DNA from: CAG-492 sp045643465
GTDB taxonomy: Bacteria; Bacillota; Clostridia; TANB77; CAG-508
Assembly: GCA_045643465.1 (NCBI GenBank)
Contig: JAZUKV010000033.1
Span: 62,001 to 126,000, forward strand
Length of the DNA: 64,000 nt
Reading direction: 5' to 3'
Under the pieces are notes generated by a model. That model had not been told where the DNA came from, ran no database searches, and saw only the letters and a list, made by a program, of their open reading frames with translations. The translations under genes and the position numbers were made by a program. This document shows, piece by piece, positions 33,059-41,893 of the stretch; position 1 is the stretch's first letter; each line of letters opens with the position of its first letter.

Positions 33059-35117
33059 TCAAAAACAACAATATACTGCTCCTAAATCTGGTTCTGGAAT
33101 GATGGGAGGACGTGGTAGAGGCGGTAAAGGGCCAGCTGAAAAACCAAAAGATTTTAAAATAGCAATAAAAAGATTAGTTAAAGAGCTAGGTGCTTTTAAA
33201 ATAACAATATGTATAGCATTAATATTAGCTTTATTCAGTGCTGTTTTATCAATAATTGCGCCAGATAGATTAGCAGATTTAGCAGATGAAATTTCTGTAG
33301 GATTAGTAATAAATCAAGATAATGTAGAAAAATTAACTAATAATGTTAAATCAAATTTAGAAACTAAAGAATTTAAGGAATTCGAGATAGATGGTCAAAC
33401 AATTACAGTAGAAGATCAGTATCAAATAATTTCTGTTTTTAAAGAAATAGGAGAAATAGACCAATCAAAAGCAACAGAGCTTTATAAAAGAATTCAAGAT
33501 TTGCCTGAATCTGTACAAAAAGTAATAGAGCCAGTGATGAATATGAATAAAATAAAGATAATGGCAATTGTTTTAGTTTGTATGTATATAGTAAGTGCCA
33601 TATTCTCATTTATTCAAGCTATTGCTATGACAAATGTTTCAAATAAATTTGCTAAAGTCTTGAGAAGTAAAATTTCAATTAAAATTAATAAATTACCATT
33701 AAAATATTTTGATAGACATCAAATAGGAGATATTTTATCAAGAGTTACAAATGATGTAGACACAATAGCACAATCAATGAATCAATCTTTGGGTACTTTA
33801 GTTACATCAATTACATTATTCTTGGGTTCAATAATAATGATGTTTATAACTAATTGGATAATGGCTATAACTGCTATTTTAGCAAGTTTAATAGGATTTT
33901 TGGGAATGTCAAAGATATTAAAAAATTCACAAAAATATTTTGTGGCAAGGCAAGTAGAGCTTGGAAAATTAAATGGGCACATTGAAGAAGTTTATTCAGG
34001 TTTAAATGTAGTAAAAGTATATAATGGAAAGAAAAAAGCAGATAAAAAGTTTGATGAATTAAATCAAAAGGTTTGTGAATCGAATAAAAAAAGTCAGTTC
34101 TTATCAGGATTAATGCAACCTTTAATGGGCTTTATAGGAAATTTTGGTTATGTAGCAGTATGTATAGTAGGTGCATTATTAACTATGAATGGTAAGATAT
34201 CATTTGGAGTTATAGTTGCATTTATAACATATGTAAGATTATTTACAAATCCATTATCTCAAATAGCACAAGCATTAACTGCTCTTCAAACAACAGCAGC
34301 AGCAAGTGAAAGAGTTTTTGAATTTGTAGATGAAGAAGAAATGGATGACCAAAACGAAATAACAGAGCACCTAGAAAAAGCAAAAGTAAAAGGTAAAATA
34401 GAATTTGAAGATGTTGTTTTCCAATATGATAATAATGATAAGCCAACAATTAAACATTTTTCAGCTATTGCAAAACCAGGTCAAAAAGTTGCTATTGTTG
34501 GTCCAACAGGTGCAGGAAAAACAACTATGGTAAATCTTCTTATGAAATTTTATAATATAAATTCAGGAGATATTAAAATTGATGGTGTATCAACAAGAAA
34601 TCTTACGAGAGAAAATATTCATGATTTATTTACAATGGTATTACAAGATACATGGTTATTTGAAGGAACAATAAAAGAAAATATAGTTTACAATTTAGAA
34701 AATGTTTCAGATGAGAGAATTAAAGAAGTTTGTAAAGAAGTAGGATTACATCACTTTATAAAAACATTACCAAATGGATATGATACAGTTTTATCAGAGA
34801 ATGATGGGATTTCAGCAGGACAAAGGCAATTATTAACAATAGCAAGATGTATGATTGAGGATTCACCATTTTTAATACTAGATGAGGCTACATCAAATGT
34901 AGATACAAGAACAGAAGAGCTAGTACAAAGTGCTATGGATAAATTAACAAAAGGAAAGACATCTTTTATAATTGCACATAGACTATCTACAATAAAAAAT
35001 GCAGATTTAATATTAGTTATGAAAGAAGGAAATATAATAGAGCAAGGAAACCATGAGCAATTATTAGCTTTAAATGGGTCTTATGCAGAATTATACAATT
35101 CACAATTTGAGTTATAA
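33051..35117 (+). CDS. ABC exporter half-transporter, consensus-site subunit with N-terminal extension
   Basis: A 688-aa partner of the preceding gene, about 100 residues longer than usual. The N-terminus is a Gly/Arg/Gln-rich tail (SGSGMMGGRGRGGKGP) and about 100 extra residues lie between the first two membrane helices (near 80-165, containing NVKSNLETKEFKEFEIDGQTITVEDQ), probably an extracellular domain. The ATPase has Walker A GPTGAGKTT near 485, ISAGQRQL, intact LILDEATSNVD near 606 and AHRLSTI. This MarR-ABC-ABC layout is widespread in gut Clostridia; the substrate is unknown. It ends before a weak terminator-like hairpin. Confidence 0.9.
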   Translation: MDNQKQQYTAPKSGSGMMGGRGRGGKGPAEKPKDFKIAIKRLVKELGAFKITICIALILALFSAVLSIIAPDRLADLADEISVGLVINQDNVEKLTNNVKSNLETKEFKEFEIDGQTITVEDQYQIISVFKEIGEIDQSKATELYKRIQDLPESVQKVIEPVMNMNKIKIMAIVLVCMYIVSAIFSFIQAIAMTNVSNKFAKVLRSKISIKINKLPLKYFDRHQIGDILSRVTNDVDTIAQSMNQSLGTLVTSITLFLGSIIMMFITNWIMAITAILASLIGFLGMSKILKNSQKYFVARQVELGKLNGHIEEVYSGLNVVKVYNGKKKADKKFDELNQKVCESNKKSQFLSGLMQPLMGFIGNFGYVAVCIVGALLTMNGKISFGVIVAFITYVRLFTNPLSQIAQALTALQTTAAASERVFEFVDEEEMDDQNEITEHLEKAKVKGKIEFEDVVFQYDNNDKPTIKHFSAIAKPGQKVAIVGPTGAGKTTMVNLLMKFYNINSGDIKIDGVSTRNLTRENIHDLFTMVLQDTWLFEGTIKENIVYNLENVSDERIKEVCKEVGLHHFIKTLPNGYDTVLSENDGISAGQRQLLTIARCMIEDSPFLILDEATSNVDTRTEELVQSAMDKLTKGKTSFIIAHRLSTIKNADLILVMKEGNIIEQGNHEQLLALNGSYAELYNSQFEL

Positions 35118-35122
35118 TTAAT

Positions 35123-35178
35123 AAAAAAATATTAGAAAAAATGTTCCTAATAGCTTGCATTTTATCTAGTATTTTTTT
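35123..35178 (+). terminator. Possible terminator
   Basis: AAAAAATATTAGA pairs with TCTAGTATTTTTTT across a long, partly unpaired loop, followed by T residues. It is weaker than the other terminators here. Confidence 0.5.
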
Positions 35179-35220
35179 ATAATAATCTATGGAAAATTTT
35201 TAAAGTAAAGGAGAGCAAAA

Positions 35221-35832
35221 ATGAAGTTTATGAAAAAGATAAATTTAGGTTTAATTTTAGCAATTATAACTATAATTGCAATTACAATTTATTCTATATG
35301 TATTTATTCACAAAGATCTTCTGAAAAGGAAGAAATAAAAAAAGTTTGTGAAGATTATATATCATTAGTTAATAAGTATTCAGTATTACCTGAAAGATAT
35401 CAAACTATAGGAGAATCAAAAAAAGATATTGATTTAACTCAATATTATGAGGAAATGAAAAATGAAGTTTCAAAATATGCTAAAAATGGTACAACAGCAG
35501 AGCTAGAATTTGCTCAATTAAAAAATAATTTAGAGGAAGAGCAATTAAACACATCAAAAGTTAAAATACAAGTCGATAGAGAAATTAGCAAAATAAGTTC
35601 ATATGATTTTGATGGAAATCAAGTTGTAGTTACATTTAATCAAAAAGTAACAGTAAAACAAAAATATATGCAACCAGATATTTCAGCAGAAAATATTAGT
35701 GAAAAGATAAACGAAAATGTATATGAATCAAAAGGCAATATGATAACATTAGAAAAAGTAGATGGATCATGGAAGGTAGTTTCATCATCATTATCATACG
35801 CTGAAATTAGTAATTATGCTAACATGATGTAG
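35221..35832 (+). CDS. membrane-anchored extracytoplasmic protein of unknown function
   Basis: A 203-aa protein with a signal-anchor at residues 9-28 (LGLILAIITIIAITIYSICI) and an external domain rich in Lys and Glu. The pattern of a helical first half and a beta second half (SYDFDGNQVVVTFNQKVTVK ... VDGSWKVVSSSLSYAEI) resembles NTF2-like or DUF4878-type accessory domains, but I cannot assign it. No lipobox is seen. AAAGGAGAG precedes the ATG. It begins a probable three-gene unit, 11 bp before the ABC ATPase gene, so it may be an accessory subunit of that transporter. Confidence 0.75.
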   Translation: MKFMKKINLGLILAIITIIAITIYSICIYSQRSSEKEEIKKVCEDYISLVNKYSVLPERYQTIGESKKDIDLTQYYEEMKNEVSKYAKNGTTAELEFAQLKNNLEEEQLNTSKVKIQVDREISKISSYDFDGNQVVVTFNQKVTVKQKYMQPDISAENISEKINENVYESKGNMITLEKVDGSWKVVSSSLSYAEISNYANMM

Positions 35833-35843
35833 GAGGTGTTTTT

Positions 35844-36773
35844 GTGTCAGATAATATATTAGAAATACAAAATGTAAGTAAGTTTTTTGGAAAAACAAAA
35901 GTTGTTGATAATATAAGCTTTGAAGTAAAAGCTGGTGAAATTTTGGGATTTTTAGGTCCAAATGGAGCAGGAAAAACAACAACTATTAAAATGATTTTAG
36001 GATTACTTTCAATTGATGAAGGTATTATAAAAGTTAATGGATTTGATGTAAAAAAAGATTTTGAAAAAGCAATGGAATATATAGGTGGTATAGTTGAAAA
36101 TCCTGATCTATATGGATATATGTCAGCTGCAGATAATTTAAAATTATTTGCTAAAATAAGAAATATAGATTATAGCGAAGTATATAATTCATTAAAAATG
36201 TGTGGACTTGCGAAAAGTGTAGATCAAAAAGTTTCAAAATATTCATTAGGAATGAAACAAAGAGCAGGTCTAGCACTCTCACTGTTACATAAACCAAAGC
36301 TTTTAATATTAGATGAACCTACAAATGGACTTGATCCTGTAGGAATAAAAGAATTAAGAGATATTTTGAAAAAATTAGCTACTGAAAATAATACAGCAGT
36401 TTTAGTTTCTTCACATATATTAAGTGAAATGGAATTAATGTGTGATAGAGTAGCTGTAATTAATAATGGAAAAATCGTAAAGGTACAGTCTTTGAATAAA
36501 GATGAAGCTATTTCAAAAGATGAAGTTAGCAAATTTGAAATTAAAGTAAAACAAGTTGAAGAGGCTAAAAAAATATTTGAAGAAAATCTAAAAATTAAAG
36601 CAGAAGAGCAAGATGGAAAAATATATATAAATGTAAAAAGAAATGAAATTTCAAAGATTTTAAAAACTTTAGTGTTGAATAATATAGATGTAGAATCTTC
36701 TTCAGAATGTGAAAAAACACTAGAAAATCTATTTTTTGATGTTACAAAGAAGGAGGAAAATAAGGATGAGTAA
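35844..36773 (+). CDS. ABC transporter ATP-binding protein (BcrA/CcmA type)
   Basis: A 309-aa ATPase of the type paired with ABC-2 permeases. Walker A GPNGAGKTT near 38, signature YSLGMKQR near 134, Walker B LLILDEPTNGLDP and SSHILSEME are all present, with a C-terminal domain of about 90 residues. The start is a GTG preceded by AGGAGGTG. Its stop codon overlaps the start of the permease gene. Relatives in Firmicutes act in bacitracin, lantibiotic or other peptide resistance, which is inference here. Confidence 0.92.
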   Translation: MSDNILEIQNVSKFFGKTKVVDNISFEVKAGEILGFLGPNGAGKTTTIKMILGLLSIDEGIIKVNGFDVKKDFEKAMEYIGGIVENPDLYGYMSAADNLKLFAKIRNIDYSEVYNSLKMCGLAKSVDQKVSKYSLGMKQRAGLALSLLHKPKLLILDEPTNGLDPVGIKELRDILKKLATENNTAVLVSSHILSEMELMCDRVAVINNGKIVKVQSLNKDEAISKDEVSKFEIKVKQVEEAKKIFEENLKIKAEEQDGKIYINVKRNEISKILKTLVLNNIDVESSSECEKTLENLFFDVTKKEENKDE

Positions 36774-38262
36774 ATTTTTAAAATTATGTTCTTGTGAATT
36801 TATTAAAATAATAAAGAAAAAATCAACAAAAATAATGTTAATTTTGTTAGTAGCATCGCTTTTCCTTTCTGCAGGAATAACAGTACTTACTAAAAATATG
36901 AGTAATAGGTTAGATGATTTGGTTTCAAATGAAGAATACAGAAGTCAATTAATGTCTGAAATTGAAGAATGCAAAGCTGAAATTAATAGTAATGGAGACA
37001 ATCTAGATGAGATATCAAAAAATGGTTTTTTATCAAGAATAGATACATTACAATTAGCCATAGATAATAACATAAATATATATAAAGACAGTTGGAAATC
37101 AGAGCTTTTATTAAATGAGCTTGAGCCATTATATTTAGATTTATATAATAGCAAAAGTTATAGAGATGAGGAATCTGAAACAAAAATTCAAGAAAATTTA
37201 AATAAATATTTAGAGTGTTTAAAAAATGATGATTTTGAAGGATATGTTAATACTGAAAGAGATAATAATAAAGTAAAGTTTGATAATAAAGAAATAAGTG
37301 AAAATGAATATAATGATATGATTTATATTTTAGACTTGAAGCAAAAATATAAAATTGGAAAAGAGTATAATAAAAATGATTCTTGGAAAATGGATATTTT
37401 AGAAGAATTGGAATTATTAAAGAATAATGAAAGAACAGGTATAGACATATATACTCAAAAAGCATTAACTGAAAAAACATTAGAAGATTGCAGAAACAAT
37501 ATTAAAATAGATGAATATAGATTAGAGCATAATATGCCTCCATACATGTCTAGTGCAGATGGTGGAAGTATGGGATCATCAAGAAAAATATATGATTATA
37601 TGGTTGGTAGTTTTTCAATTCTTGTTCTTGCAGTTATGATGATTATAATAGCAGGAGGAAGTATTTCTAACGAGATATCTAGAGGAACAATTAAATTTTG
37701 GTCATTTACTCCAAATAAAAGATGGAAAATATTATTATCAAAATTAGTAGTAAATACATTAATTTTAGTTGGAACAACAATATTAATATCATTGTTAGGT
37801 TCACTTGTTGGAAGAATTTTCTTTGGTAAAGGTGAGGCATATCTATATGTATCAAACGGAAGTGTTCATACAATTAATAACGTAGTATTTAATATATTAT
37901 ATGAGCTAGCCGCATCAATTGATATATTTATGTTTATATTATTAGCTATGATGTTATCAACAGTAACTAGAAATACAGCTACTTCTGTAGGAGTAAGCAT
38001 TGCTGCATATTTAGGTGGTTCAACAATTATGCAAATTTTAAATATGTTTGTAAAAGCAGATTGGTTAAAATTTATACCATTTAATAATTTAGGAATAGCG
38101 GATAGATTATTTACTACTGATATGTCATATAGTGCATCAGCATTAGTTACAAGTATTACAGGTAATATTCCAGTAAGTTTTTCTTTAGCAGTATTAGGTG
38201 TAACTGCCATAATAATGATATCAACTATGTTTGATAGTTTCAGAAAAAAAGATATAGTATAG
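36766..38262 (+). CDS. ABC-2 type permease
   Basis: A 498-aa membrane protein partner of the preceding ATPase. One N-terminal membrane segment (about residues 18-38, IMLILLVASLFLSAGITVL) is followed by a large extracellular domain (about 40-275, mostly acidic helices) and then five to six membrane segments (280-495), with GGSISNEISRGTIKFWSFTPNKRWKILLSKL near 305. This is the layout of ABC-2 peptide exporters. ATG 36766 follows AAGGAGGAAAATAAGG and overlaps the ATPase stop by 8 bp. A terminator follows. Confidence 0.9.
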   Translation: MSKFLKLCSCEFIKIIKKKSTKIMLILLVASLFLSAGITVLTKNMSNRLDDLVSNEEYRSQLMSEIEECKAEINSNGDNLDEISKNGFLSRIDTLQLAIDNNINIYKDSWKSELLLNELEPLYLDLYNSKSYRDEESETKIQENLNKYLECLKNDDFEGYVNTERDNNKVKFDNKEISENEYNDMIYILDLKQKYKIGKEYNKNDSWKMDILEELELLKNNERTGIDIYTQKALTEKTLEDCRNNIKIDEYRLEHNMPPYMSSADGGSMGSSRKIYDYMVGSFSILVLAVMMIIIAGGSISNEISRGTIKFWSFTPNKRWKILLSKLVVNTLILVGTTILISLLGSLVGRIFFGKGEAYLYVSNGSVHTINNVVFNILYELAASIDIFMFILLAMMLSTVTRNTATSVGVSIAAYLGGSTIMQILNMFVKADWLKFIPFNNLGIADRLFTTDMSYSASALVTSITGNIPVSFSLAVLGVTAIIMISTMFDSFRKKDIV

Positions 38263-38267
38263 TAAAA

Positions 38268-38300
38268 ATAGAAATGCATTTATTGCATTTCTTTATTTTT
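38268..38300 (+). terminator. Terminator
   Basis: GAAATGCA (38271-38278) with TGCATTTC (38284-38291), 5-nt loop, then a T-rich tail. Confidence 0.8.
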
Positions 38301-38348
38301 AGTACGATTAAATACTAGACTTTAACAAAGTAGCAAGAGGAGATTCAT

Positions 38349-38942
38349 ATGCAAGATAAATTACAAAAATTATTTAATGACTGTAAAGACGAATTGTATG
38401 GAATAGGTATTGATTTAAACAATAAACAAGAAGTTGGTGAAATTTCTATTAGTATAGGAAAAAGGCAATGTAAGCGATACGGATGTTGTAAACAAGAAAA
38501 ACCAGTAAAATCTACTAAATATGTAGAGCAAATAGGGAAAAAACGATATATAAAATATTCAAAATTCGAAAAACATAGTATAGAAATAAGTAAATGGGTA
38601 ATGGAACTAAATGATGATATAATAAAAAATACTATATTACATGAAATTATTCATTGTTTGCCAAATTGCAGTAATCATGGTGAAGAGTTTAAAAAATATG
38701 CACATTATATTAATAGGAAATTAGGATATAATATTTCAAGATTAGGAGATAAAAATAAAGATTTAGAGCAAAGTAATATTAAAGTTGAAGATGAAAAGTA
38801 TAATTATAAAATTGAATGTTTGAAATGTGGATATTTTTTCTATAGAAAAAAGCTTAATGTAAATTATTCTGCAAAATATAGATGCGGAAAATGTATGGGA
38901 AAATTTCAAGTTGAAAAAGGAGTATTTTTTCAAAATGCATAA
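38349..38942 (+). CDS. SprT-like zinc metalloprotease-domain protein
   Basis: A 197-aa protein with the SprT/SprT-like pattern. The zinc-protease motif HEIIH lies at 98-102 (LHEIIHCLPNCSNHGEEF) with a third ligand histidine shortly after. A C-terminal zinc ribbon has two Cys pairs (CLKCG near 157 and CGKC near 177). The family relates to eukaryotic Spartan, which removes DNA-protein crosslinks; the bacterial role is not well defined. AAGAGGAG precedes the ATG. It is transcribed alone. Confidence 0.87.
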   Translation: MQDKLQKLFNDCKDELYGIGIDLNNKQEVGEISISIGKRQCKRYGCCKQEKPVKSTKYVEQIGKKRYIKYSKFEKHSIEISKWVMELNDDIIKNTILHEIIHCLPNCSNHGEEFKKYAHYINRKLGYNISRLGDKNKDLEQSNIKVEDEKYNYKIECLKCGYFFYRKKLNVNYSAKYRCGKCMGKFQVEKGVFFQNA

Positions 38943-38964
38943 TTAATAGTAAATCTAGATTATG

Positions 38965-38993
38965 TTGCATAATTATGGAAAAATTGTTATAAT
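38965..38993 (+). promoter_or_regulatory. Promoter of the 39089 gene
   Basis: TTGCAT (38965-38970), 17 bp, TATAAT (38988-38993), giving a leader of about 90 nt that contains an 11-bp hairpin (39006-39016/39034-39044). Confidence 0.65.
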
Positions 38994-39005
38994 AATGAGT
39001 ATTGG

Positions 39006-39044
39006 AAAAATTAAATATATATATTTAAATATAATTTAATTTTT
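39006..39044 (+). other. Leader hairpin before the 39089 gene
   Basis: AAAAATTAAAT (39006-39016) is a perfect complement of ATTTAATTTTT (39034-39044). The hairpin ends in TTTTT and begins close to the predicted transcript start. It could act as an attenuator or stabilise the message; the all-AT stem makes it weak evidence. Confidence 0.45.
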
Positions 39045-39088
39045 ACGAAAATTTCAAGAAAATAATTATGAAGGGAAATGTGTCAGTG

Positions 39089-40195
39089 ATGAAAAAATTT
39101 TATGCAAAGTTCCGGAAAACAGAAGATGTAAGTTTTGAAAAGCTACTAAAAATTTTGTTAAATTCAAAAGAAATTGTAAATGAAGCTTTTGAAGTTGATT
39201 CAGATGAGCTACAAATTTTTTTCGAATTTGATGAAAAGAATATTCCTCTAAAGTTTATTCAATTAGTATATGAAAAATTTATGCCTTGTAGAATTATTTA
39301 TGGTTCAACTTTTTCATTGGAAGAGATTAAAAGCGGTAAAGATCTTTTTGATTTTTGTGAAAAAAATTTTCAAAAAGAAGAAGATTTTTTTGATTTTGTA
39401 TCTGATTTGAAAAGGTACTATAAAGAAAATTTTATAAGTTTGTTCGAAACAATTGAGCAGATAGCAGTACATTCAGGAAATTTTGATAATTTTGTAGAAA
39501 ATGTTATAGACTATTTTGATTTAGGTGCTCAGGAAGCATATATAAATATAGCAATTTCTTCGTTTAAAGAATTATGTGGAAAACGTAGAAAGATTTATTG
39601 GAAGAATATAACTCAGTTAATGAGATTAAAAGGCTTACCGGAAAACCAGTACATAAATAAAAAAATAAAAAACAAAATAATCGAAAAAGATATTGAATAT
39701 TCAAAAGTAACAGCTAAAAGCTTCATAGAAATGATTATGATATTTAAAGATTATGAATTTAAGTCTGAAACAAATTTTGAAGATTTAGTAACCACACATA
39801 AACATGTAGATGATGTTGTTGATTGTAATGTTAAGGATAATTCAACAAACCAAAAAGCAAATGTACCTATAATGCCCAAGATACTTGAAATGAATTGTTT
39901 AAGTAATTTATATCCAAATTATCAAAGTAAGATAAAAAAAGCGATGAAAGAAGTAAACCATGCTGAACAGGCAAGATTAATTTCAGAGATATTTGAATGT
40001 AAAGATAATAAAAAGTTTATTGAAGTATTTGAGGAAGCTTTAAATTTGGCATCAGAGGATAAATATTTTATGACTAATGTTAAAGAAAAAGAGCAAATTA
40101 TAGAGGATGCCATTGCAGAATTTTTACAGTTTGCAGCAGTAACTCCATATAAAGTTGAGGCAAGAACTTTTATTAAAGAGTTTGTACAAAAATAA
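39089..40195 (+). CDS. unrecognised 368-aa protein
   Basis: I do not recognise this protein. It is soluble, rich in Phe, Lys and Glu, with no signal peptide or membrane segment. Two likely helical domains are joined by a less ordered Asp/Asn-rich stretch near 240-270 (TTHKHVDDVVDCNVKDNSTNQK). The N-terminal part has an alpha/beta feel (DELQIFFEFDEKNIPLKFIQLVYEKFMPCRIIYG), and the C-terminal part contains helix pairs (IKKAMKEVNHAEQARLISEIFECKD). The start is uncertain: AAGGGA suits GTG 39086 or ATG 39089 better than the upstream ATG at 39068. It is a single-gene unit with promoter, leader hairpin and terminator. Confidence 0.65.
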   Translation: MKKFYAKFRKTEDVSFEKLLKILLNSKEIVNEAFEVDSDELQIFFEFDEKNIPLKFIQLVYEKFMPCRIIYGSTFSLEEIKSGKDLFDFCEKNFQKEEDFFDFVSDLKRYYKENFISLFETIEQIAVHSGNFDNFVENVIDYFDLGAQEAYINIAISSFKELCGKRRKIYWKNITQLMRLKGLPENQYINKKIKNKIIEKDIEYSKVTAKSFIEMIMIFKDYEFKSETNFEDLVTTHKHVDDVVDCNVKDNSTNQKANVPIMPKILEMNCLSNLYPNYQSKIKKAMKEVNHAEQARLISEIFECKDNKKFIEVFEEALNLASEDKYFMTNVKEKEQIIEDAIAEFLQFAAVTPYKVEARTFIKEFVQK

Positions 40196-40210
40196 AAAAA
40201 TCAAGACACA

Positions 40211-40249
40211 AAAAGTCACCAAGTTTTTTGGTGGCTTTTCATTTTTTTA
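40211..40249 (+). terminator. Terminator
   Basis: AAAAGTCACCAA with TTGGTGGCTTTT, then a T-rich tail. Confidence 0.85.
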
Positions 40250-40300
40250 TATGATATAATATGAGAAAATATAATAATTAAATTTAGGAGATAAATATAA

Positions 40301-41356
40301 ATGGAAAATAAAAAAGTGCTTCTTGGAATGAGTGGTGGAGTTGATAGTAGTGTATCTGCTATATTATTGCAAAATCAAGGATATGATGTAGTAGGAGTTA
40401 CATTAAAATTATGTGCATCGGAAAATTTAAGTACTGAAGAAGATACTAGTATTGAAGCTAAAAAAATATGTGATGAATTTAAGATTCCACATTTTATATT
40501 TGATTACGAAAAAGAATTTAAAAAATATATTATAGATGATTTTATTAATTGTTATGCAAATTGTAAAACACCAAATCCATGTATAGAATGTAATAGATAT
40601 ATGAAGTTTGGAGTAATGTTTGAAAAAGCAAAAGAGCTAGGTTGTCAATATATAGCAACAGGGCATTATGCAAGAACAGAGTATAGCGAAAAGTATGGAA
40701 GATGGATTTTAAAAAAGTCAAAAGCTGGTAATAAAGATCAAAGTTATGTTTTATGGAATATTCCAAAAGAAACATTAGGCCATATATTATTTCCATTAGC
40801 AGATTTTGAAAGTAAAGATGAAATTAGAGCAATAGCATTAAAGAATAATTTGAAAGTTGCAAGTAAGCCAGATAGTGAAGATATTTGTTTTATACCAGAT
40901 GGCAATTATAAAAAATTTTTGGAAAAAAATTCTGATATAAAACCTAAAATAGGTAATATAGTAAATTCAAAAGGAGAGCTACTTGGAAAACATACAGGGC
41001 TATATAATTATACTATAGGTCAAAGAAAGGGATTAGGAATTTCAAATAAGGTTCCTCTTTTCGTAATTGGATTTAATCCAGAAAAAAATGAAGTAATTGT
41101 TGGGGAAGAAACTGAATTATATAAGTCTGAAGTTTTTGTTGGAAATATTAATCTATTGTTATTTGATAAACTAGAAAAGCCAATAGAAGTTGATGTTAAA
41201 ACACGATATTCTGCCAAATCAGCAAAGGCGATTATAGAGCAACAAAATGAATTAATTTTAATTAAATTTGAAGAGCCACAAAAAGCAGTTACACCAGGAC
41301 AATCTGCAGTATTTTATATAGATGATATTGTTGTTGGAGGAGGAAAAATACTATAA
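40301..41356 (+). CDS. mnmA: tRNA-specific 2-thiouridylase MnmA
   Basis: It thiolates U34 of tRNAs for Lys, Glu and Gln, using sulfur passed from a cysteine desulfurase. The 351-aa length is normal. Seen: the PP-loop GMSGGVDSSV at residues 9-18, the catalytic C94 in NPCIECNRYMKFG, TGHYAR, the GNKDQSYVLW segment, the second catalytic C196 in DSEDICFIPDGNYKKF and the C-terminal beta-barrel with TIGQRKGLGI. TAGGAG precedes the ATG. The desulfurase at 5.5 kb is a plausible sulfur donor. Confidence 0.96.
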   Translation: MENKKVLLGMSGGVDSSVSAILLQNQGYDVVGVTLKLCASENLSTEEDTSIEAKKICDEFKIPHFIFDYEKEFKKYIIDDFINCYANCKTPNPCIECNRYMKFGVMFEKAKELGCQYIATGHYARTEYSEKYGRWILKKSKAGNKDQSYVLWNIPKETLGHILFPLADFESKDEIRAIALKNNLKVASKPDSEDICFIPDGNYKKFLEKNSDIKPKIGNIVNSKGELLGKHTGLYNYTIGQRKGLGISNKVPLFVIGFNPEKNEVIVGEETELYKSEVFVGNINLLLFDKLEKPIEVDVKTRYSAKSAKAIIEQQNELILIKFEEPQKAVTPGQSAVFYIDDIVVGGGKIL

Positions 41357-41358
41357 AC

Positions 41359-41387
41359 TTGACATAAAATAGAAATTATAGTATATT
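41359..41387 (+). promoter_or_regulatory. Promoter of the WXG100-like gene
   Basis: TTGACA (41359-41364), 17 bp, TATATT (41382-41387), giving a leader of about 85 nt. Confidence 0.75.
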
Positions 41388-41411
41388 AATAATATTAACA
41401 TTTTATAAAAC

Positions 41412-41446
41412 TTGCGTTCCGATAGATCTAAGAGCGTAAAGTTACG
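41412..41446 (+). promoter_or_regulatory. Structured leader with two mutually exclusive hairpins
   Basis: TTGCGTTC (41412-41419) can pair with GAGCGTAA (41432-41439, two wobbles), or CGTAA (41435-41439) can pair with TTACG (41442-41446). The two share bases, so only one can form at a time. It lies between the promoter and the start of the WXG100-like gene and is clearly more GC-rich than nearby spacers. Confidence 0.5.
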
Positions 41447-41479
41447 AAAACAGATCATATATTATGGAGGATTTTTTAT

Positions 41480-41782
41480 ATGATTATCCGTTATAAGTAT
41501 GATGAAATGATTCACAAGGCAAATGAAATCGAGAGCAACTTACCTAATTTGCTTGAAGCAGATGATTGGGAAGGAATCTTATCAATTGCAACTGTACCTG
41601 AAGAATTTTGGACAGGACATGCTGCAAATGATTATCATGACTTTCTGAGGGAAGTTGTAAAGCGTAAAGACGTAACAAAGGTTTATAATTTGCCTAAATG
41701 GATTAAAGCATGTGTTTCTCAAATGCAAGAGCGCGACAATAAGGCAGCGGCTATAATCAAGCAGAGCCTTAGTATGTTTTAA
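41480..41782 (+). CDS. WXG100-like small helical protein
   Basis: A 100-aa protein. Its centre reads EFWTGHAANDYHDFL (residues 52-66), which fits the WXG100 turn pattern W-x-G-x-A-x-x-x-Y, and the flanks are helical as in ESAT-6/EsxA proteins, including a second helix (ACVSQMQERDNKAAAIIKQ). WXG100 proteins are usually type VII secretion substrates or partners, but no EssC, LXG toxin or other secretion gene is in the window. Base composition and codons (GCG, CTG, GCG-AC) look more GC-rich than neighbours. ATGGAGGA precedes the ATG. Assignment is from one motif and overall layout, so moderate. Confidence 0.6.
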   Translation: MIIRYKYDEMIHKANEIESNLPNLLEADDWEGILSIATVPEEFWTGHAANDYHDFLREVVKRKDVTKVYNLPKWIKACVSQMQERDNKAAAIIKQSLSMF

Positions 41783-41790
41783 TCAAAGTA

Positions 41791-41818
41791 AAAGAGAGCT
41801 CCATTGGGGCTCTTTTTT
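41791..41818 (+). terminator. Terminator
   Basis: AGAGCTCC pairs with GGGGCTCT (one wobble), followed by T6. Confidence 0.85.
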
Positions 41819-41829
41819 GCGGGATATGC

Positions 41830-41858
41830 TTGAAAACAATAAAGCATTATTGTATAAT
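41830..41858 (+). promoter_or_regulatory. Promoter of cysS
   Basis: TTGAAA (41830-41835), 17 bp, TATAAT (41853-41858). Confidence 0.8.
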
Positions 41859-41893
41859 ACTAGCATATATTTTTTTAGTAGGAGGTAGAGAAT

